DNA of 64,000 nt from Pseudoclavibacter soli DSM 23366. Lineage in GTDB: Bacteria > Actinomycetota > Actinomycetes > Actinomycetales > Microbacteriaceae. The position numbers were made by a program, and so were the translations under genes. The notes below the pieces were generated by a model. It worked only from the letters and a program-made list of their open reading frames with translations, did no database searches and had not been told where the DNA came from. The stretch covers positions 1-64,000 of the forward strand of contig NZ_AUIC01000007.1 in NCBI RefSeq assembly GCF_000423505.1, read 5' to 3'. Below, in pieces: positions 52,792-62,970 of the stretch. The stretch's first letter is position 1. Each line of letters begins with the position of its first letter.

Positions 52792-53673
52792 TCAGTCGAG
52801 CCCAGCGGGAGACGCGGTGAGAATCTCGGGGCCGTCAGCGCGCACCACAATGGTGTGCTCGAACTGGGCGGTCCAGGAGCCGTCGGCGGTAGCGACCGTC
52901 CAATCGTCTGGCCAGGTCTTCCAAGTTGCCCCGCCTAAGGTGAGCATGGGTTCGACCGTGAACACCATGTTCTCTTCGATCACATCAGTGAAGCGTTCAG
53001 GATCGTCGTAGTGAGGAATGATCAAGCCAGAGTGAAACTCGCGGCCAACGCCATGGCCGGTGTATTCACGAATCACTCCATAGCCGAAGCGCTTGGCGTA
53101 AGACTCAATAGCGCGGCCGATGACCGAGACCTGACGTCCCGGACGTGCGGCGCGAATGCCACGCAGTGTCGCCTCACGGGTGCGGTCGACCAGATCGCGC
53201 ACCTCTTGGCGCACATCGCCCACCAGGTAGGTGCGATTGGTGTCGCCGTGCATGCCGTCTTTGAAAGCAGTCACATCGATGTTGACGATGTCGCCATCTT
53301 CAAGCACTGTGTTGTCGGGGATGCCATGGCAGATGACCTCGTTGACTGAGGTGCACACGCTCTTGGGAAAGCCTCGGTAGCCCAGGTCAGAGGGGTACGC
53401 GCCGTGATCGACCATGTATTCGTGAGCAACCCGGTCGAGGTGATCGGTGGTGACCCCAGGACGCACCTCTGCGGTGAGGATGTCGAGGGTCTCTGCAGCG
53501 ATCTGAGAGACTGCGCGAATACGTTCGATCTCTTCTTCGTTGTAGAGATCGCCGTGGCCAGACTCGTCGAAGTCTTTGACGTCAACGTAGTAAGGGCGTG
53601 GGATGCTCGCCGGAACAGCGAGACGGGGAGTGTGAAGGCCGCCGATGAGGTGACCAGAGGAATCTTTGGGCAT
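52792..53673 (-). CDS. map: Methionine aminopeptidase type I
   Basis: A 293-residue protein with the metal ligands in order: DVTAFKDGMHGD, GHGVGREFH and TVEPMLTLG. The N-terminal extension of about 40 residues is of the actinobacterial MapB type. It removes the first Met. TAGAAT lies six bases before the ATG, so the message should be leaderless. Confidence 0.96.
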   Translation of the reverse strand: MPKDSSGHLIGGLHTPRLAVPASIPRPYYVDVKDFDESGHGDLYNEEEIERIRAVSQIAAETLDILTAEVRPGVTTDHLDRVAHEYMVDHGAYPSDLGYRGFPKSVCTSVNEVICHGIPDNTVLEDGDIVNIDVTAFKDGMHGDTNRTYLVGDVRQEVRDLVDRTREATLRGIRAARPGRQVSVIGRAIESYAKRFGYGVIREYTGHGVGREFHSGLIIPHYDDPERFTDVIEENMVFTVEPMLTLGGATWKTWPDDWTVATADGSWTAQFEHTIVVRADGPEILTASPAGLD

Positions 53674-53708
53674 ACGATGATTCTACGCCGAGCACCTGAG
53701 GAGCTGTC

Positions 53709-53894
53709 ATGAGCGAGACGAAGCGTTATTGGTTCAACACCCGCACCCACGAAGTCGAAGACGGCCCGCAGTCTCTGGCGACCGACCGCATCGGGCCGTT
53801 CGCCACCGAAGAAGAGGCCCGCAATGCCTTAGAGATCGTGCGCCGCCGGTCAGCCGAGTGGGCCGCAGAAGAAGACGCCGAACGCGATCAGTAG
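53709..53894 (+). CDS. Small conserved SPOR-like protein (61 aa)
   Basis: A 61-residue acidic protein with YWFNTRTHEVEDGPQS and RIGPFATEEEARNALEIV, a pattern of small actinobacterial proteins related to SPOR domains. GAGG precedes the ATG. It is divergent from map and overlaps the end of panB by seven bases on the opposite strand. Role unknown. Confidence 0.78.
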   Translation: MSETKRYWFNTRTHEVEDGPQSLATDRIGPFATEEEARNALEIVRRRSAEWAAEEDAERDQ

Positions 53895-54700
53895 GTGTGT
53901 GCCTCGTCGGGGAATGCGCGATCTCGCACGTCGGTGATATACGCCTCAGCCGCCTGCGTCAGCACCCCGGCCACATCTGCATACTGCTTGACAAAGCGAG
54001 GCACACCCTGCGTGTTCAGCCCGGCGAAGTCGGTCCAGACGAGCACCTGACCATCGGTGCCGTTGCCCGCACCGATACCGATGGTGGGAATGCGCAGCTG
54101 CGCGGTGATCTCGCGGGCAGCCTCGCCGGCCACCATCTCGAGCACCACGGCAATCGCCCCGGCTTCTTGCACCGCAAGCGCATCGGCGGTGAGTTCGGCC
54201 ACGGACTGCTCGTCTCGACCCTGAATGCGAAAGCCCCCCAGTCGCTGCTCCGACTGCGGGGTGAAGCCCAGATGCCCGACAACTGGTATTCCGGCGTCGA
54301 CGATGGCGGCAATGCGCGTACGGATGCGCTGGCCACCTTCGAGCTTGACCGCGTGGGCCCCAGCCTTCATCAGTTTGACCGCAGAGTTGACCGCCTGCTC
54401 ATCACTAGCCTCATACGACCCAAACGGCATATCAGCGATCACGAGGGCTCGCTCAACCGCGCCCGACACAGCCGCCGTTGCATCAGCAATCTGTTGGAGT
54501 GAGACCCGCAGCGTGTTCGGATACCCCAGAACGTTATTGCCAATCGAGTCGCCGATCAGCAGGGTGTCTACTCCGGCACGGTCAAACACCCGTGCAGTGA
54601 GCGCGTCGTAGCTGGTGAGCATGGTGAACGGCCGGCCCTCGTCTTTGAACCGCTGCAGATGCAGGGTGCGAACTCGTTTGGGCTCATGCGTCGTCGTCAT
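53888..54700 (-). CDS. panB: 3-methyl-2-oxobutanoate hydroxymethyltransferase
   Basis: A 270-residue TIM-barrel enzyme: LTSYDALTARVFDRAGVD, IGDSIGNNVLGY and IPTIGIGAG. It makes ketopantoate for pantothenate and coenzyme A. TAGACT lies seven bases before ATG 54700. Divergent from glnA2. Confidence 0.95.
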   Translation of the reverse strand: MTTTHEPKRVRTLHLQRFKDEGRPFTMLTSYDALTARVFDRAGVDTLLIGDSIGNNVLGYPNTLRVSLQQIADATAAVSGAVERALVIADMPFGSYEASDEQAVNSAVKLMKAGAHAVKLEGGQRIRTRIAAIVDAGIPVVGHLGFTPQSEQRLGGFRIQGRDEQSVAELTADALAVQEAGAIAVVLEMVAGEAAREITAQLRIPTIGIGAGNGTDGQVLVWTDFAGLNTQGVPRFVKQYADVAGVLTQAAEAYITDVRDRAFPDEAHTY

Positions 54701-54798
54701 GGCGACAAGTCTACGACGCAGTCGCGACTCGCACGGAAAGGCCCTCGATGAAGCCCGCGAGCGGTTACGCTTGAGTGGGACTCGCGAAAGGATCTCCA

Positions 54799-56136
54799 AT
54801 GGACAAGCAGACTGATTTCGTGCTGCGCACGATCGAAGATCGTGGAGTGCGCTTCGTGCGCCTGTGGTTCACCGACGTGGTCGGCTCACTGAAATCTGTC
54901 GCGGTGTCTCCGGCCGAGATCGAGGGCGCCTTCGAAGAGGGCATCGGTTTCGACGGCTCGGCGATCCAAGGCTTCTCACGCGTGTACGAGTCAGACATGC
55001 TGGCCTTCCCCGATCCCAATACCTTCCAGCTGCTGCCATGGCGCGGTGAAGTCGATCCCACTGCGCGCATGTTCTGCGACATCACTACGCCAGACGGGCA
55101 GCCGGCCGCAGCCGACTCCCGCCACGTGCTCAAGCGTGCGCTTGATCAGGCAGCACAGCGCGGCTTCTCGTTCTATGTGCATCCCGAGATCGAGTTCTAC
55201 CTGCTTGAGCGTGATTCGGTCGAGAACTGGCCGCTGCGCCCGGCCGATCAGGCTGGCTACTTCGACAACGAGCCCGGTGGCACCGCCAACGACTTCCGCC
55301 GCCGCGCCGTCGGCGTGCTCGAAGAGCTGGGCATTTCGGTTGAATACTCGCACCACGAGGTCGGGCCCGGGCAGAACGAGATCGATCTGCGCTATGCCGA
55401 CGCCCAGACCATGGCCGACAACATTCAGACGCTGCGCACAGTGGTCAAAGAGGTGGGCATCGAACAGAACGTGCACGCGACTTTCATGCCCAAGCCCTTC
55501 CCTGATCAGCCGGGCTCTGGCATGCACACACACTTCTCCCTGTTCGAAGGCGATAACAACGCGTTCTACGATCCGGCCGGCGAGTACGAACTGTCGCACA
55601 CCGCGCGCCAGTTCATGGCCGGCGTGTTGCACCATGCCGCCGAGATCACCGCGATCACCAACCAGTTCGTCAACTCATACAAGCGCCTCTGGGGCGAAGA
55701 CGAAGCACCGAGTTCGATCGCGTGGGGGCACAACAACCGCTCGGCACTCGTTCGCGTGCCGCTGTACAAGCCGGGCAAAGGCCAGAGCACTCGCATCGAG
55801 TACCGGGCCATCGACTCAGCCGCCAATCCATACCTTGCCTATGCGCTGCTGCTCGCTGCAGGCCTCAAAGGCATCGAGGAAGACTACGATCTGCCGCCCG
55901 AGGCGCAGGACAACGTGTGGGAGCTCACGCCGGCTGAGCGCCGCGCCATGGGCATCGCCGACCTGCCCGGCAGCCTTGAGCAGGCGCTGGCCATCATGGA
56001 GGAATCAGAACTCGTCGCCGAGACCTTGGGGGAGCAGGTCTTCAACTACGTGCTGCTGAACAAGCGGCAGGAGTGGAAGGACTACCGCGCCCAGGTGACC
56101 GACTACGAGCTGCGGCACAATCTGAACCGCCTGTGA
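54799..56136 (+). CDS. glnA2: Glutamine synthetase, GlnA2-type
   Basis: A 445-residue GS I subunit with GFDGSAIQGFSR, HPEIEFYL and GSGMHTHFSLF. At the place where GlnA1 has the adenylylated Tyr (YELPP), this protein has WELTP, so it should not be regulated by GlnE. AAAGGA precedes ATG 54799. Its stop overlaps glnE by four bases. Confidence 0.95.
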   Translation: MDKQTDFVLRTIEDRGVRFVRLWFTDVVGSLKSVAVSPAEIEGAFEEGIGFDGSAIQGFSRVYESDMLAFPDPNTFQLLPWRGEVDPTARMFCDITTPDGQPAAADSRHVLKRALDQAAQRGFSFYVHPEIEFYLLERDSVENWPLRPADQAGYFDNEPGGTANDFRRRAVGVLEELGISVEYSHHEVGPGQNEIDLRYADAQTMADNIQTLRTVVKEVGIEQNVHATFMPKPFPDQPGSGMHTHFSLFEGDNNAFYDPAGEYELSHTARQFMAGVLHHAAEITAITNQFVNSYKRLWGEDEAPSSIAWGHNNRSALVRVPLYKPGKGQSTRIEYRAIDSAANPYLAYALLLAAGLKGIEEDYDLPPEAQDNVWELTPAERRAMGIADLPGSLEQALAIMEESELVAETLGEQVFNYVLLNKRQEWKDYRAQVTDYELRHNLNRL

Positions 56137-59066
56137 GCCCCGCCGCGGAGGCCATGCCCAGCCGCATGCAGCTTGCCCGACTCGGCTTCGCCGAGTTGTC
56201 CGAGACACTCGCACTGCTATCGCGCGAATGCGATGCACACAACTGGGCGCTGAGCATCCTTGATCGCCTGCGCACGGCAGCCGACCCCGATGCAGCCCTG
56301 CAACAGCTGCTCGATCTGGCCGAACGGTGCCCCGACCTCACTCAGGCCGACGATCATGCGCTTGACCGACTCATTCTGTTGCTCGGCGGCTCCACTGGTT
56401 TGGGTGATTTCCTGCTGCGGTCTCCTGAAGAGCTGGCCTGGTTCATCGCTCACGAGGAGGTTCCACTCGCTCGGGAGGCATACATCGCCAGCATTGCCGA
56501 CGCGGCTGCGGTCATCGATGACGCCGACACCCCCGAGACACGAGCGAACCGTCTGCGTCTGCGCTATCGGCGACACTTGACGCAGGTCGCTGTGTGGGAT
56601 CTCTCGGCCGACGACCCACGTGAGGTCTTCGAGCGCGTGGGCCAGGCCCTGTCAGACCTCGCCGACGCCGCCTTTGAGGCTGCGCTGCAGATCGGCACCG
56701 CGGCCTGCCGGCCACAGTTCGGCGACCTCGTCGATCAGGTGCGGGTGGCCGTGATCGCGATGGGCAAGACTGGCGCGCGCGAGGTCAACTACATCAGTGA
56801 TGTCGACGTCATCTACGTCGCCGAGCCCGTGGGCGACACCGACCCCAGCCGAGCACTGACCGCCGCCACCCGCATCGTGCAGTCTGCAGTGCGAGCGATC
56901 AGCGCGACGGGTCGCGAGCCCGGTCTGTGGGAGGTCGACGCGAATCTGCGCCCCGAGGGCAAAGACGGTGCGCTGGTGCGCACCCTCGCGTCACACGAAG
57001 CGTACTACGCGCGCTGGGCCAAGGAATGGGAGTTTCAGGCGCTGCTGAAGGCTCGAGCCATGGCGGGTGACGCCCAGTTGGGCCTCGACTATATTCGGTC
57101 CATCCGACCGCTCGTCTGGCAGTCTGCGTCACGACCCAACTTCGTCGAATCTGTGCAGGCGATGCGTCAGCGGGTCACCGACAATATTCCTGCCGATCAA
57201 GTCGACGTGCAGTTGAAGCTCGGCCCAGGGGGGCTGCGCGATGTCGAGTTCACCGTACAGCTGCTGCAGCTGGTGCACGGTCAACACGATGAGCGACTGC
57301 GCGGGCGCGCCACGCTCGAGTCGCTGCGCGCCCTGTCTGCCGGTGGGTATGTCGGGCGGCGGGAGGCTGACGAGTTCGCCGATGACTATCGCACCCTCCG
57401 AGTGCTCGAGCACCGTCTCCAGCTGCGACAGATGCGGCGCACGCACCTGATGCCTCGAGACGATGCCGATCTGCGCGTGCTGGCTCGGGCGTCCAAGCTC
57501 GCAGCCGGTGGCCCTGATCTCGCCGCACTGTGGCAGCGCACCCGACGGTCGGTGCGCGAGCTGCACACCCGCCTGTTCTTCAGCCCGCTACTGGCCACCG
57601 TGGCTGCGCTGCCGGGCGAAGACTTCCAGCTGACCACCTCACGTGCCACAGACCGGCTGCGGGCGATCGGCTACCGCGACCCCGACGGGGCACTGCAGCG
57701 CATCACCTCGCTGACGAGTGGTGTGTCGCGTCGTGCCGAGATTCAGCGCCACCTGCTGCCACTGATGCTCGAGCTCTTCGCTGAAGGCTCAGACCCCGAT
57801 GCCGGATTGCTCTCGTTCACGCGCATCAGTGAGAGCATCGGCGATGCATATTGGTATCTGCGCATGCTGCGTGATTCGCCAGTGGCTGCGCAGCGTCTCG
57901 CGCAGGTGCTCTCGTGCTCGCGATTTATCGGCGACAGCCTTGCCAGCCAGCCTGAGGCTGCGCAGTGGTTTGAGAATGATGACGGGGTGGCGCCACGCAC
58001 CTTCGAGATGCTGCACACCGAGATGGCCGCCGTCGTGCGTCGCCACCCAGCGCAAGATCCCCGAGTGGTACCGCTACTACAGCAGCTGCGTCGTCGCGAA
58101 GTGCTGCGCCTGGCCATCTGGGCGGTGATCAACGACATCCCGGTCGAGCAAGTCAGTCGCGGTCTGTCGACCATCTCGCGTGCCCTGCTCGAAGCCCTGC
58201 TGCTGTGGATCGACCCGGTCACTACACACGGGGTGCGCTTCGCCGTGATCGGTCTGGGCCGGTTTGGCGGGGGAGAGCTCGGGTTCGCCTCCGACTTAGA
58301 CGTGATGTATGTCTACGAGCCGGTTCGCGACAACGCCGATGTGCGAGCACTCGCGCAGCAGCTCGCCAAGGCAGCTCACGACTTTGTCATGCCGGTCGAT
58401 CTTGACCTCGACTTGCGCCCCGAGGGGCGCAAGGGTGCGATCGCCAAGACCATCTCTGCACTCTCGACGTATTACCAGCGATGGGCCCAAACCTGGGAGC
58501 GTCAGGCCCTCGTGCGCGCAGCTCCGGTCGCCGGCGACACCGAACTGCTCGACCAGGCCATGGCTGTGATCGACCAGGTGCGCTGGGGTGCACCGCCCGA
58601 CCTTATGCAGGAGCGCGAGATCAAGCGGCTGAAGGCTCGGATGGAGTCTGAGCGTCTGCCCCGCGGTGTCGACCCCAGCCGCCACGTCAAACTCGGGCGC
58701 GGCTCTCTCACTGACGTTGAGTGGGTCATTCAGCTCGAACAGCTTCGACATGCTCACGCTGATGTGAGCCTGCGCAACTCGAACACGCTGACCGCACTTG
58801 CGGCGCTGACTGCCTCGGGCATCCTGACGGGCGAAGACGCCGAGACACTGCGCACGGCGTGGTTGCTCGCCTCACGAGTGCGCGACGCCAACATGCTCGC
58901 CACTGGCAAGCCCAGCGACGTGCTCGCCGAGTCGGGTGCCGCGCTGGAGCCCACCGCACGACTGCTCGGCTACGCTGCCGGAACAAGTGCCGCTCTCGAG
59001 AATGACTATCTGCGCGCCACCAGGCGTTCGCGGCGGGTCTTTGAGCGGCTTTTCTACGGCGAATGA
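56133..59066 (+). CDS. glnE: Glutamine synthetase adenylyltransferase/deadenylylase
   Basis: A 977-residue bifunctional enzyme with two nucleotidyltransferase halves: GKTGAREVNYISDVDVIYV and GLGRFGGGELGFASDLDVMYV. It attaches AMP to, and removes it from, a Tyr of GlnA1 in response to nitrogen. GTG 56133 overlaps the glnA2 stop (GTGA); ATG 56154 is the alternative. Confidence 0.95.
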   Translation: MSPAAEAMPSRMQLARLGFAELSETLALLSRECDAHNWALSILDRLRTAADPDAALQQLLDLAERCPDLTQADDHALDRLILLLGGSTGLGDFLLRSPEELAWFIAHEEVPLAREAYIASIADAAAVIDDADTPETRANRLRLRYRRHLTQVAVWDLSADDPREVFERVGQALSDLADAAFEAALQIGTAACRPQFGDLVDQVRVAVIAMGKTGAREVNYISDVDVIYVAEPVGDTDPSRALTAATRIVQSAVRAISATGREPGLWEVDANLRPEGKDGALVRTLASHEAYYARWAKEWEFQALLKARAMAGDAQLGLDYIRSIRPLVWQSASRPNFVESVQAMRQRVTDNIPADQVDVQLKLGPGGLRDVEFTVQLLQLVHGQHDERLRGRATLESLRALSAGGYVGRREADEFADDYRTLRVLEHRLQLRQMRRTHLMPRDDADLRVLARASKLAAGGPDLAALWQRTRRSVRELHTRLFFSPLLATVAALPGEDFQLTTSRATDRLRAIGYRDPDGALQRITSLTSGVSRRAEIQRHLLPLMLELFAEGSDPDAGLLSFTRISESIGDAYWYLRMLRDSPVAAQRLAQVLSCSRFIGDSLASQPEAAQWFENDDGVAPRTFEMLHTEMAAVVRRHPAQDPRVVPLLQQLRRREVLRLAIWAVINDIPVEQVSRGLSTISRALLEALLLWIDPVTTHGVRFAVIGLGRFGGGELGFASDLDVMYVYEPVRDNADVRALAQQLAKAAHDFVMPVDLDLDLRPEGRKGAIAKTISALSTYYQRWAQTWERQALVRAAPVAGDTELLDQAMAVIDQVRWGAPPDLMQEREIKRLKARMESERLPRGVDPSRHVKLGRGSLTDVEWVIQLEQLRHAHADVSLRNSNTLTALAALTASGILTGEDAETLRTAWLLASRVRDANMLATGKPSDVLAESGAALEPTARLLGYAAGTSAALENDYLRATRRSRRVFERLFYGE

Positions 59067-59134
59067 GTGTGTCTGCTCGCTGAAGTGTCGACGTGCAGAG
59101 CGCCTGGGTTCTCTGCCTTAAACCTTGGCAACAA

Positions 59135-59166
59135 GAATGGCCCCGACGCGAACGTCGAGGCCATTC
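59135..59166. terminator. Hairpin between convergent glnE and glnA1
   Basis: GAATGGCC and GGCCATTC flank an inner CGACG/CGTCG stem with loop CGAA. The T tract is weak (TTCTTGTT on the minus strand). It may end transcripts from both sides. Confidence 0.75.
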
Positions 59167-59185
59167 TCAGTGTTGAATCAGCAGA

Positions 59186-60610
59186 TCACACGCCGTAGTA
59201 CAGCTCGTACTCGAAGGGGTGCGGACGCTGTGCCAGTGGCTTGAGCTCACGCTCGCGCTTGAGGGTGATCCAGCTTTCGATGACCTCGTCAGTGAACACG
59301 TCACCGGCACGCAGGAACTCGCTGTCAGCCTCAAGGGCCTCGAGCACGCGATCGAGGCTGCCCGGAACCTGGGGGATGTTCTTGGCTTCTTCGGGCGGCA
59401 GCTCGTAGAGGTCTTTGTCAACGGGCTCGTGCGGCTCGATCTTGTTCTTGATGCCGTCGATGCCGGCCATCAGCTGAGCAGCAAAGGCGAAGTACGGGTT
59501 GCCCGAGGCGTCGGGGGCGCGGAACTCGATGCGCTTGGCCTTGGGGTTGGTGCCGGTAATAGGGATGCGGATGGCCGCCGAGCGGTTGCCGGCCGAGTAC
59601 ACGAGGTTGACTGGTGCCTCGAAGCCAGGCACCAGGCGGTGGTAGGAGTTCACCGTGGGGTTGGTGAACGCCAGCAGTGCCGGAGCGTGCTTCAGGATGC
59701 CGCCGATGTACCAGCGGGCGATGTCAGACAGACCTGCGTAGCCAGCCTCGTCGTAGAATAGCGGCTGGCCACCGTTCCACAGCGACTGGTGGGTGTGCAT
59801 GCCCGAGCCGTTGTCGCCGAACAGCGGCTTCGGCATGAAGGTCGCGGTCTTGCCGTTTCGCTCGGCCACGTTCTTCACGATGTATTTGAACTTCAGCAGA
59901 TCGTCGGCCGCATTGACCAGAGTGCTGAACTTGTAGTTGATCTCGCTCTGGCCTGCGGTGCCCACCTCGTGGTGCGAACGCTCAACCTCAAGGCCCGAGG
60001 CGATGAGCTCGGTAACGATCTCGTCGCGCAGGTCAGCGAGCTTGTCAGCCGGGGTCACGGGGAAGTAACCGCCCTTGAAGGGGGTCTTGTTGCCCAAGTT
60101 ACCGCCGATTTCTTCACGGCCTGAGTTCCAAGCGGCCTCTTCGGAGTCAACCTCGTAGAAGCTGCGGCCAGCGTTGACCTCGTAGCGCACCGAGTCGAAG
60201 ATGAAGAACTCGGCCTCTGAAGCGAAGAAGGCGGTGTCAGCGATGCCGGTCGAAGCAAGGTACGCCTCGGCCTTCTTGGCGGTCTGGCGCGGGTCTTTCG
60301 AGTAGATCTCGCCGTTGCGCGGGTTGAAGATGTCGTGGTTGAACACGAGGGTCTTCTGGGCGCGGAACGGATCGAGGTATGCAGTCGTCACATCGGGGAT
60401 CAGCTGCATATCTGACTCGTCGATGCTCGCGAATCCGCGGATCGAGCTGCCGTCGAAAAGCTGGCCGTTGACGAAGTAGTCTTCATCGACGAACTCTGCC
60501 GGAAGGTTGAAGTGCTGCTGAACGCCGGGGAGGTCAGTGAATCGGATGTCAACGAATTTGACGTCCTCATCCCTGATGAATTTCAGGGCCTCCGATGAAT
60601 CTTTGAACAT
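59186..60610 (-). CDS. glnA1: Glutamine synthetase type I
   Basis: A 474-residue protein with [25 protein letters not shown] and [12 protein letters not shown]. Tyr402 in [10 protein letters not shown] is the adenylylation site for GlnE, whose gene is next door. Main ammonia-assimilating enzyme. A long leader of about 50 bases separates it from the divergent RDD gene promoter area. Confidence 0.97.
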   Translation of the reverse strand: MFKDSSEALKFIRDEDVKFVDIRFTDLPGVQQHFNLPAEFVDEDYFVNGQLFDGSSIRGFASIDESDMQLIPDVTTAYLDPFRAQKTLVFNHDIFNPRNGEIYSKDPRQTAKKAEAYLASTGIADTAFFASEAEFFIFDSVRYEVNAGRSFYEVDSEEAAWNSGREEIGGNLGNKTPFKGGYFPVTPADKLADLRDEIVTELIASGLEVERSHHEVGTAGQSEINYKFSTLVNAADDLLKFKYIVKNVAERNGKTATFMPKPLFGDNGSGMHTHQSLWNGGQPLFYDEAGYAGLSDIARWYIGGILKHAPALLAFTNPTVNSYHRLVPGFEAPVNLVYSAGNRSAAIRIPITGTNPKAKRIEFRAPDASGNPYFAFAAQLMAGIDGIKNKIEPHEPVDKDLYELPPEEAKNIPQVPGSLDRVLEALEADSEFLRAGDVFTDEVIESWITLKRERELKPLAQRPHPFEYELYYGV

Positions 60611-60745
60611 ACCTGCTGCTCCATCTTGAATTCAGGGATCCGGTGTGGATTCCGGATCGTTAGTGTCAGCGTAGACCGACCCGATTACCCCACAGTATCC
60701 CGAATGTTTCCGGCATGTTACAGGCGCGCGGATACAATCGGTTTT

Positions 60746-61156
60746 GTGCACGAAGATTCCTCCGCCTCCACCATGCCCGATCCGTCCGCAGCAGTTTCCG
60801 CAGCAGACTTGGCCGGCCTCGGTCGCCGCCTCATCGGACTGATCGTCGATTGGGGCTTGGCCACCCTCGTCTCATACGCGTTCTTCGGTGGCAACCCGTG
60901 GGCAACCATGGGCATCTGGGCGCTCGAGCAGATCACTCTGGTGAGCACGCTCGGCTACGCCTTCGGCCATTTGGTCACCGGCATTCGAGTCGTTTCCGTG
61001 CACACAGGTGGTGCACCTGGCTTTGCACCAGTGGTTATTCGCACCGCTCTGTTGGCGCTGTTCGTGCCAGGCCTGATCTGGGGCAAAGACGGTCGACCAG
61101 CGCACGACCGCATCGCCGGCACTGCAGTAGTACTGGCGAAGGCCGCCCGTCGCTGA
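60746..61156 (+). CDS. RDD-family membrane protein
   Basis: A 136-residue protein with RDD signature residues (GRRLIGLIVDWG) and three membrane helices; the last part HDRIAGTAVV is typical. Proposed roles in transport are unproven. The GTG at 60746 is seven bases after TACAAT, so it should be leaderless; the longer frame upstream has no support. Stop adjoins the stop of the DUF4191 gene. Confidence 0.85.
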   Translation: MHEDSSASTMPDPSAAVSAADLAGLGRRLIGLIVDWGLATLVSYAFFGGNPWATMGIWALEQITLVSTLGYAFGHLVTGIRVVSVHTGGAPGFAPVVIRTALLALFVPGLIWGKDGRPAHDRIAGTAVVLAKAARR

Positions 61157-61867
61157 TCAGCGCCCGCGAATTGCCTTGTGATCGGGGCGCACCCGGTTCG
61201 GATCCATGCCCTTCGGCACGCCATAGCCACTGTCGAGAGAATTCAGCCGATTGGCCACGGCAGTGACCTCGGCACGGGTCAACGCCGGTTTCAGTTTGGC
61301 CAGCGAACGGTTGATTGCTTTGAGCTTGATGGTCTTCTCAGTGCCATCGCCCACGACAAGGCGCGTAACGGTGATATTCGGTACCACGCGCTGCACCTTG
61401 ATGCGCTCTTCGTTGAGCAGTCGCTGTACGCGAGTGGGGCTGCCCTCGGCGATGAGCACCACACCAGGGCGCCCGATCACTCGATAGACAGCATCTTGAG
61501 TCTTGGGGTTCACTGCCACCGGCAGCTCAGACCCCTGCCACGAACGCTTCAACGATGATCGAAGCACAGCGCCAACAGCACCTGGCTGCCCTTCGATCTG
61601 CGAGTAGGCGACCGATTCGGCCTTGCGCCCCAGCACAATGAGCGCGCCGAGCACGCCCGTCAGCACACCAAGCAGCACCCAGCCGACAATGGCGAGCCAG
61701 TGACCGCCGAAGACGAATAGCGCCAGCGCCACACCGATGAGGATCGGCAGCACCAGAGCAAGCAGAATCCACCAGAGAGACGAGGGATCAGCGCGCGTGG
61801 TCATCTTGAAGACCTGTACCAGCTGACCGATGCGTCCCGAGGATTTCTGCTTCTTGGTAGTAGACAT
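61157..61867 (-). CDS. DUF4191 membrane protein
   Basis: A 236-residue protein with two membrane helices (about 35-80) and a soluble C-terminal part including VLIAEGSPTRVQRLLNEER. It is common in actinobacteria next to glnA1 and the lipoyl genes. TATTCT lies seven bases before ATG 61867. Function unknown. Confidence 0.87.
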   Translation of the reverse strand: MSTTKKQKSSGRIGQLVQVFKMTTRADPSSLWWILLALVLPILIGVALALFVFGGHWLAIVGWVLLGVLTGVLGALIVLGRKAESVAYSQIEGQPGAVGAVLRSSLKRSWQGSELPVAVNPKTQDAVYRVIGRPGVVLIAEGSPTRVQRLLNEERIKVQRVVPNITVTRLVVGDGTEKTIKLKAINRSLAKLKPALTRAEVTAVANRLNSLDSGYGVPKGMDPNRVRPDHKAIRGR

Positions 61868-61997
61868 GCTCTCTAGAATACCCGGCGCCGCTGCCCTTTC
61901 GTGCAGCAGTTGTACACAGGCGTCAGGTGTGTCGATTTTGTCCACAGTTGCAAGGATGTCGTGGCCGATCCCCAGCTGCTCAGCCAGACTGATCACT

Positions 61998-62960
61998 ATG
62001 CAGCACGCCAGCACGACGTCGAGTATCCCCACCTCATCGACGGTTCCCACCTTTGACCCCAGGGCCGGCGTGCTGCAGACCATAGCAGGCAGTCCCACGC
62101 ACCAGATCTTGGCATTCTTGCGTCATCCCCATCTCCGGTGCGCGCGGCCGATCGACGATGGTGACGAGGCAGCGAGCGATGCTCATCCTAAAGAGCAAGC
62201 AAGCGTCACCTTGGTGCCGCAGGTGATCGCCGAGTCACTCGGTTCCCGGCTGCGCATCCAAGGCGCCCTCCAACGTGGCCAGGCGCTCCACGTCATTTTG
62301 GCCGCCGCCAGTGTGCTTCACTATCTGCTGCAGAACGGCTGGTCAATCGGTCGACTCAGCGTTGACGACATCATGATCGCGGTTGATGGCGACGTGCTGT
62401 TCGACGTTGCAGCACAGGCGACGCCCTGCAGCATTCGTACGCTCAACAACAGCGAGCTGACCAAGATCACTACCCTCGGCGACCGACTGCTAGCCCAAGG
62501 TCTCGGGTCACCTCAAGAGCGCGCGCAAGAGCGTGCCGTGATTGGTCGTCTGCTCGCAGGTCTTGAACACGATGAAGATCTCGACCGCGCGGCGACGCTG
62601 GCTGGGTGCATCGAAATCGGAAGACCCATGAAGTTCAACCGAGTGCCATCATTCAGCAACGAGCTATTGCAGGTCAGCGAAGCATCGCCCGGCCCAGCTG
62701 CTGAGCGCGCCGGCCGACGAAGGCGTCGCTCGGCAGCAGAACGCTCCCTGCGACCGGTCATGGCGGTGCAACGTGTGCGCGTGGTCTTGGGCACCATCGA
62801 CGGGTTGCTCGAGCGCTTTGTTGATCAACGCGAACAGCGCGCTCACGCTGCAAGCGTGAGCGCTGAGAAGCCCACCGTCGTCAAGCGATTACTTTCACCG
62901 ACAGCGATGGCCACGGCGCTGAGCGCCGTGGCCATCGTGTGGCTGGTGTTGACCAGCTAG
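61998..62960 (+). CDS. Tail-anchored protein with possible degenerate kinase fold
   Basis: A 320-residue protein from ATG 61998. The stretch ALHVILAAASVLHYLLQNGWSI followed by GRLSVDDIMIAVDGDVLFDVA (about 105-145) looks like the helix, catalytic loop and DFG region of protein kinases, with HRD and DFG replaced. A basic linker (RRRRR) and a final membrane helix (ATALSAVAIVWLVL) follow. The start is uncertain; no clear RBS. Pseudokinase is a proposal, not a confirmed call. Confidence 0.55.
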   Translation: MQHASTTSSIPTSSTVPTFDPRAGVLQTIAGSPTHQILAFLRHPHLRCARPIDDGDEAASDAHPKEQASVTLVPQVIAESLGSRLRIQGALQRGQALHVILAAASVLHYLLQNGWSIGRLSVDDIMIAVDGDVLFDVAAQATPCSIRTLNNSELTKITTLGDRLLAQGLGSPQERAQERAVIGRLLAGLEHDEDLDRAATLAGCIEIGRPMKFNRVPSFSNELLQVSEASPGPAAERAGRRRRRSAAERSLRPVMAVQRVRVVLGTIDGLLERFVDQREQRAHAASVSAEKPTVVKRLLSPTAMATALSAVAIVWLVLTS

Positions 62961-62970
62961 ATATACTCAA

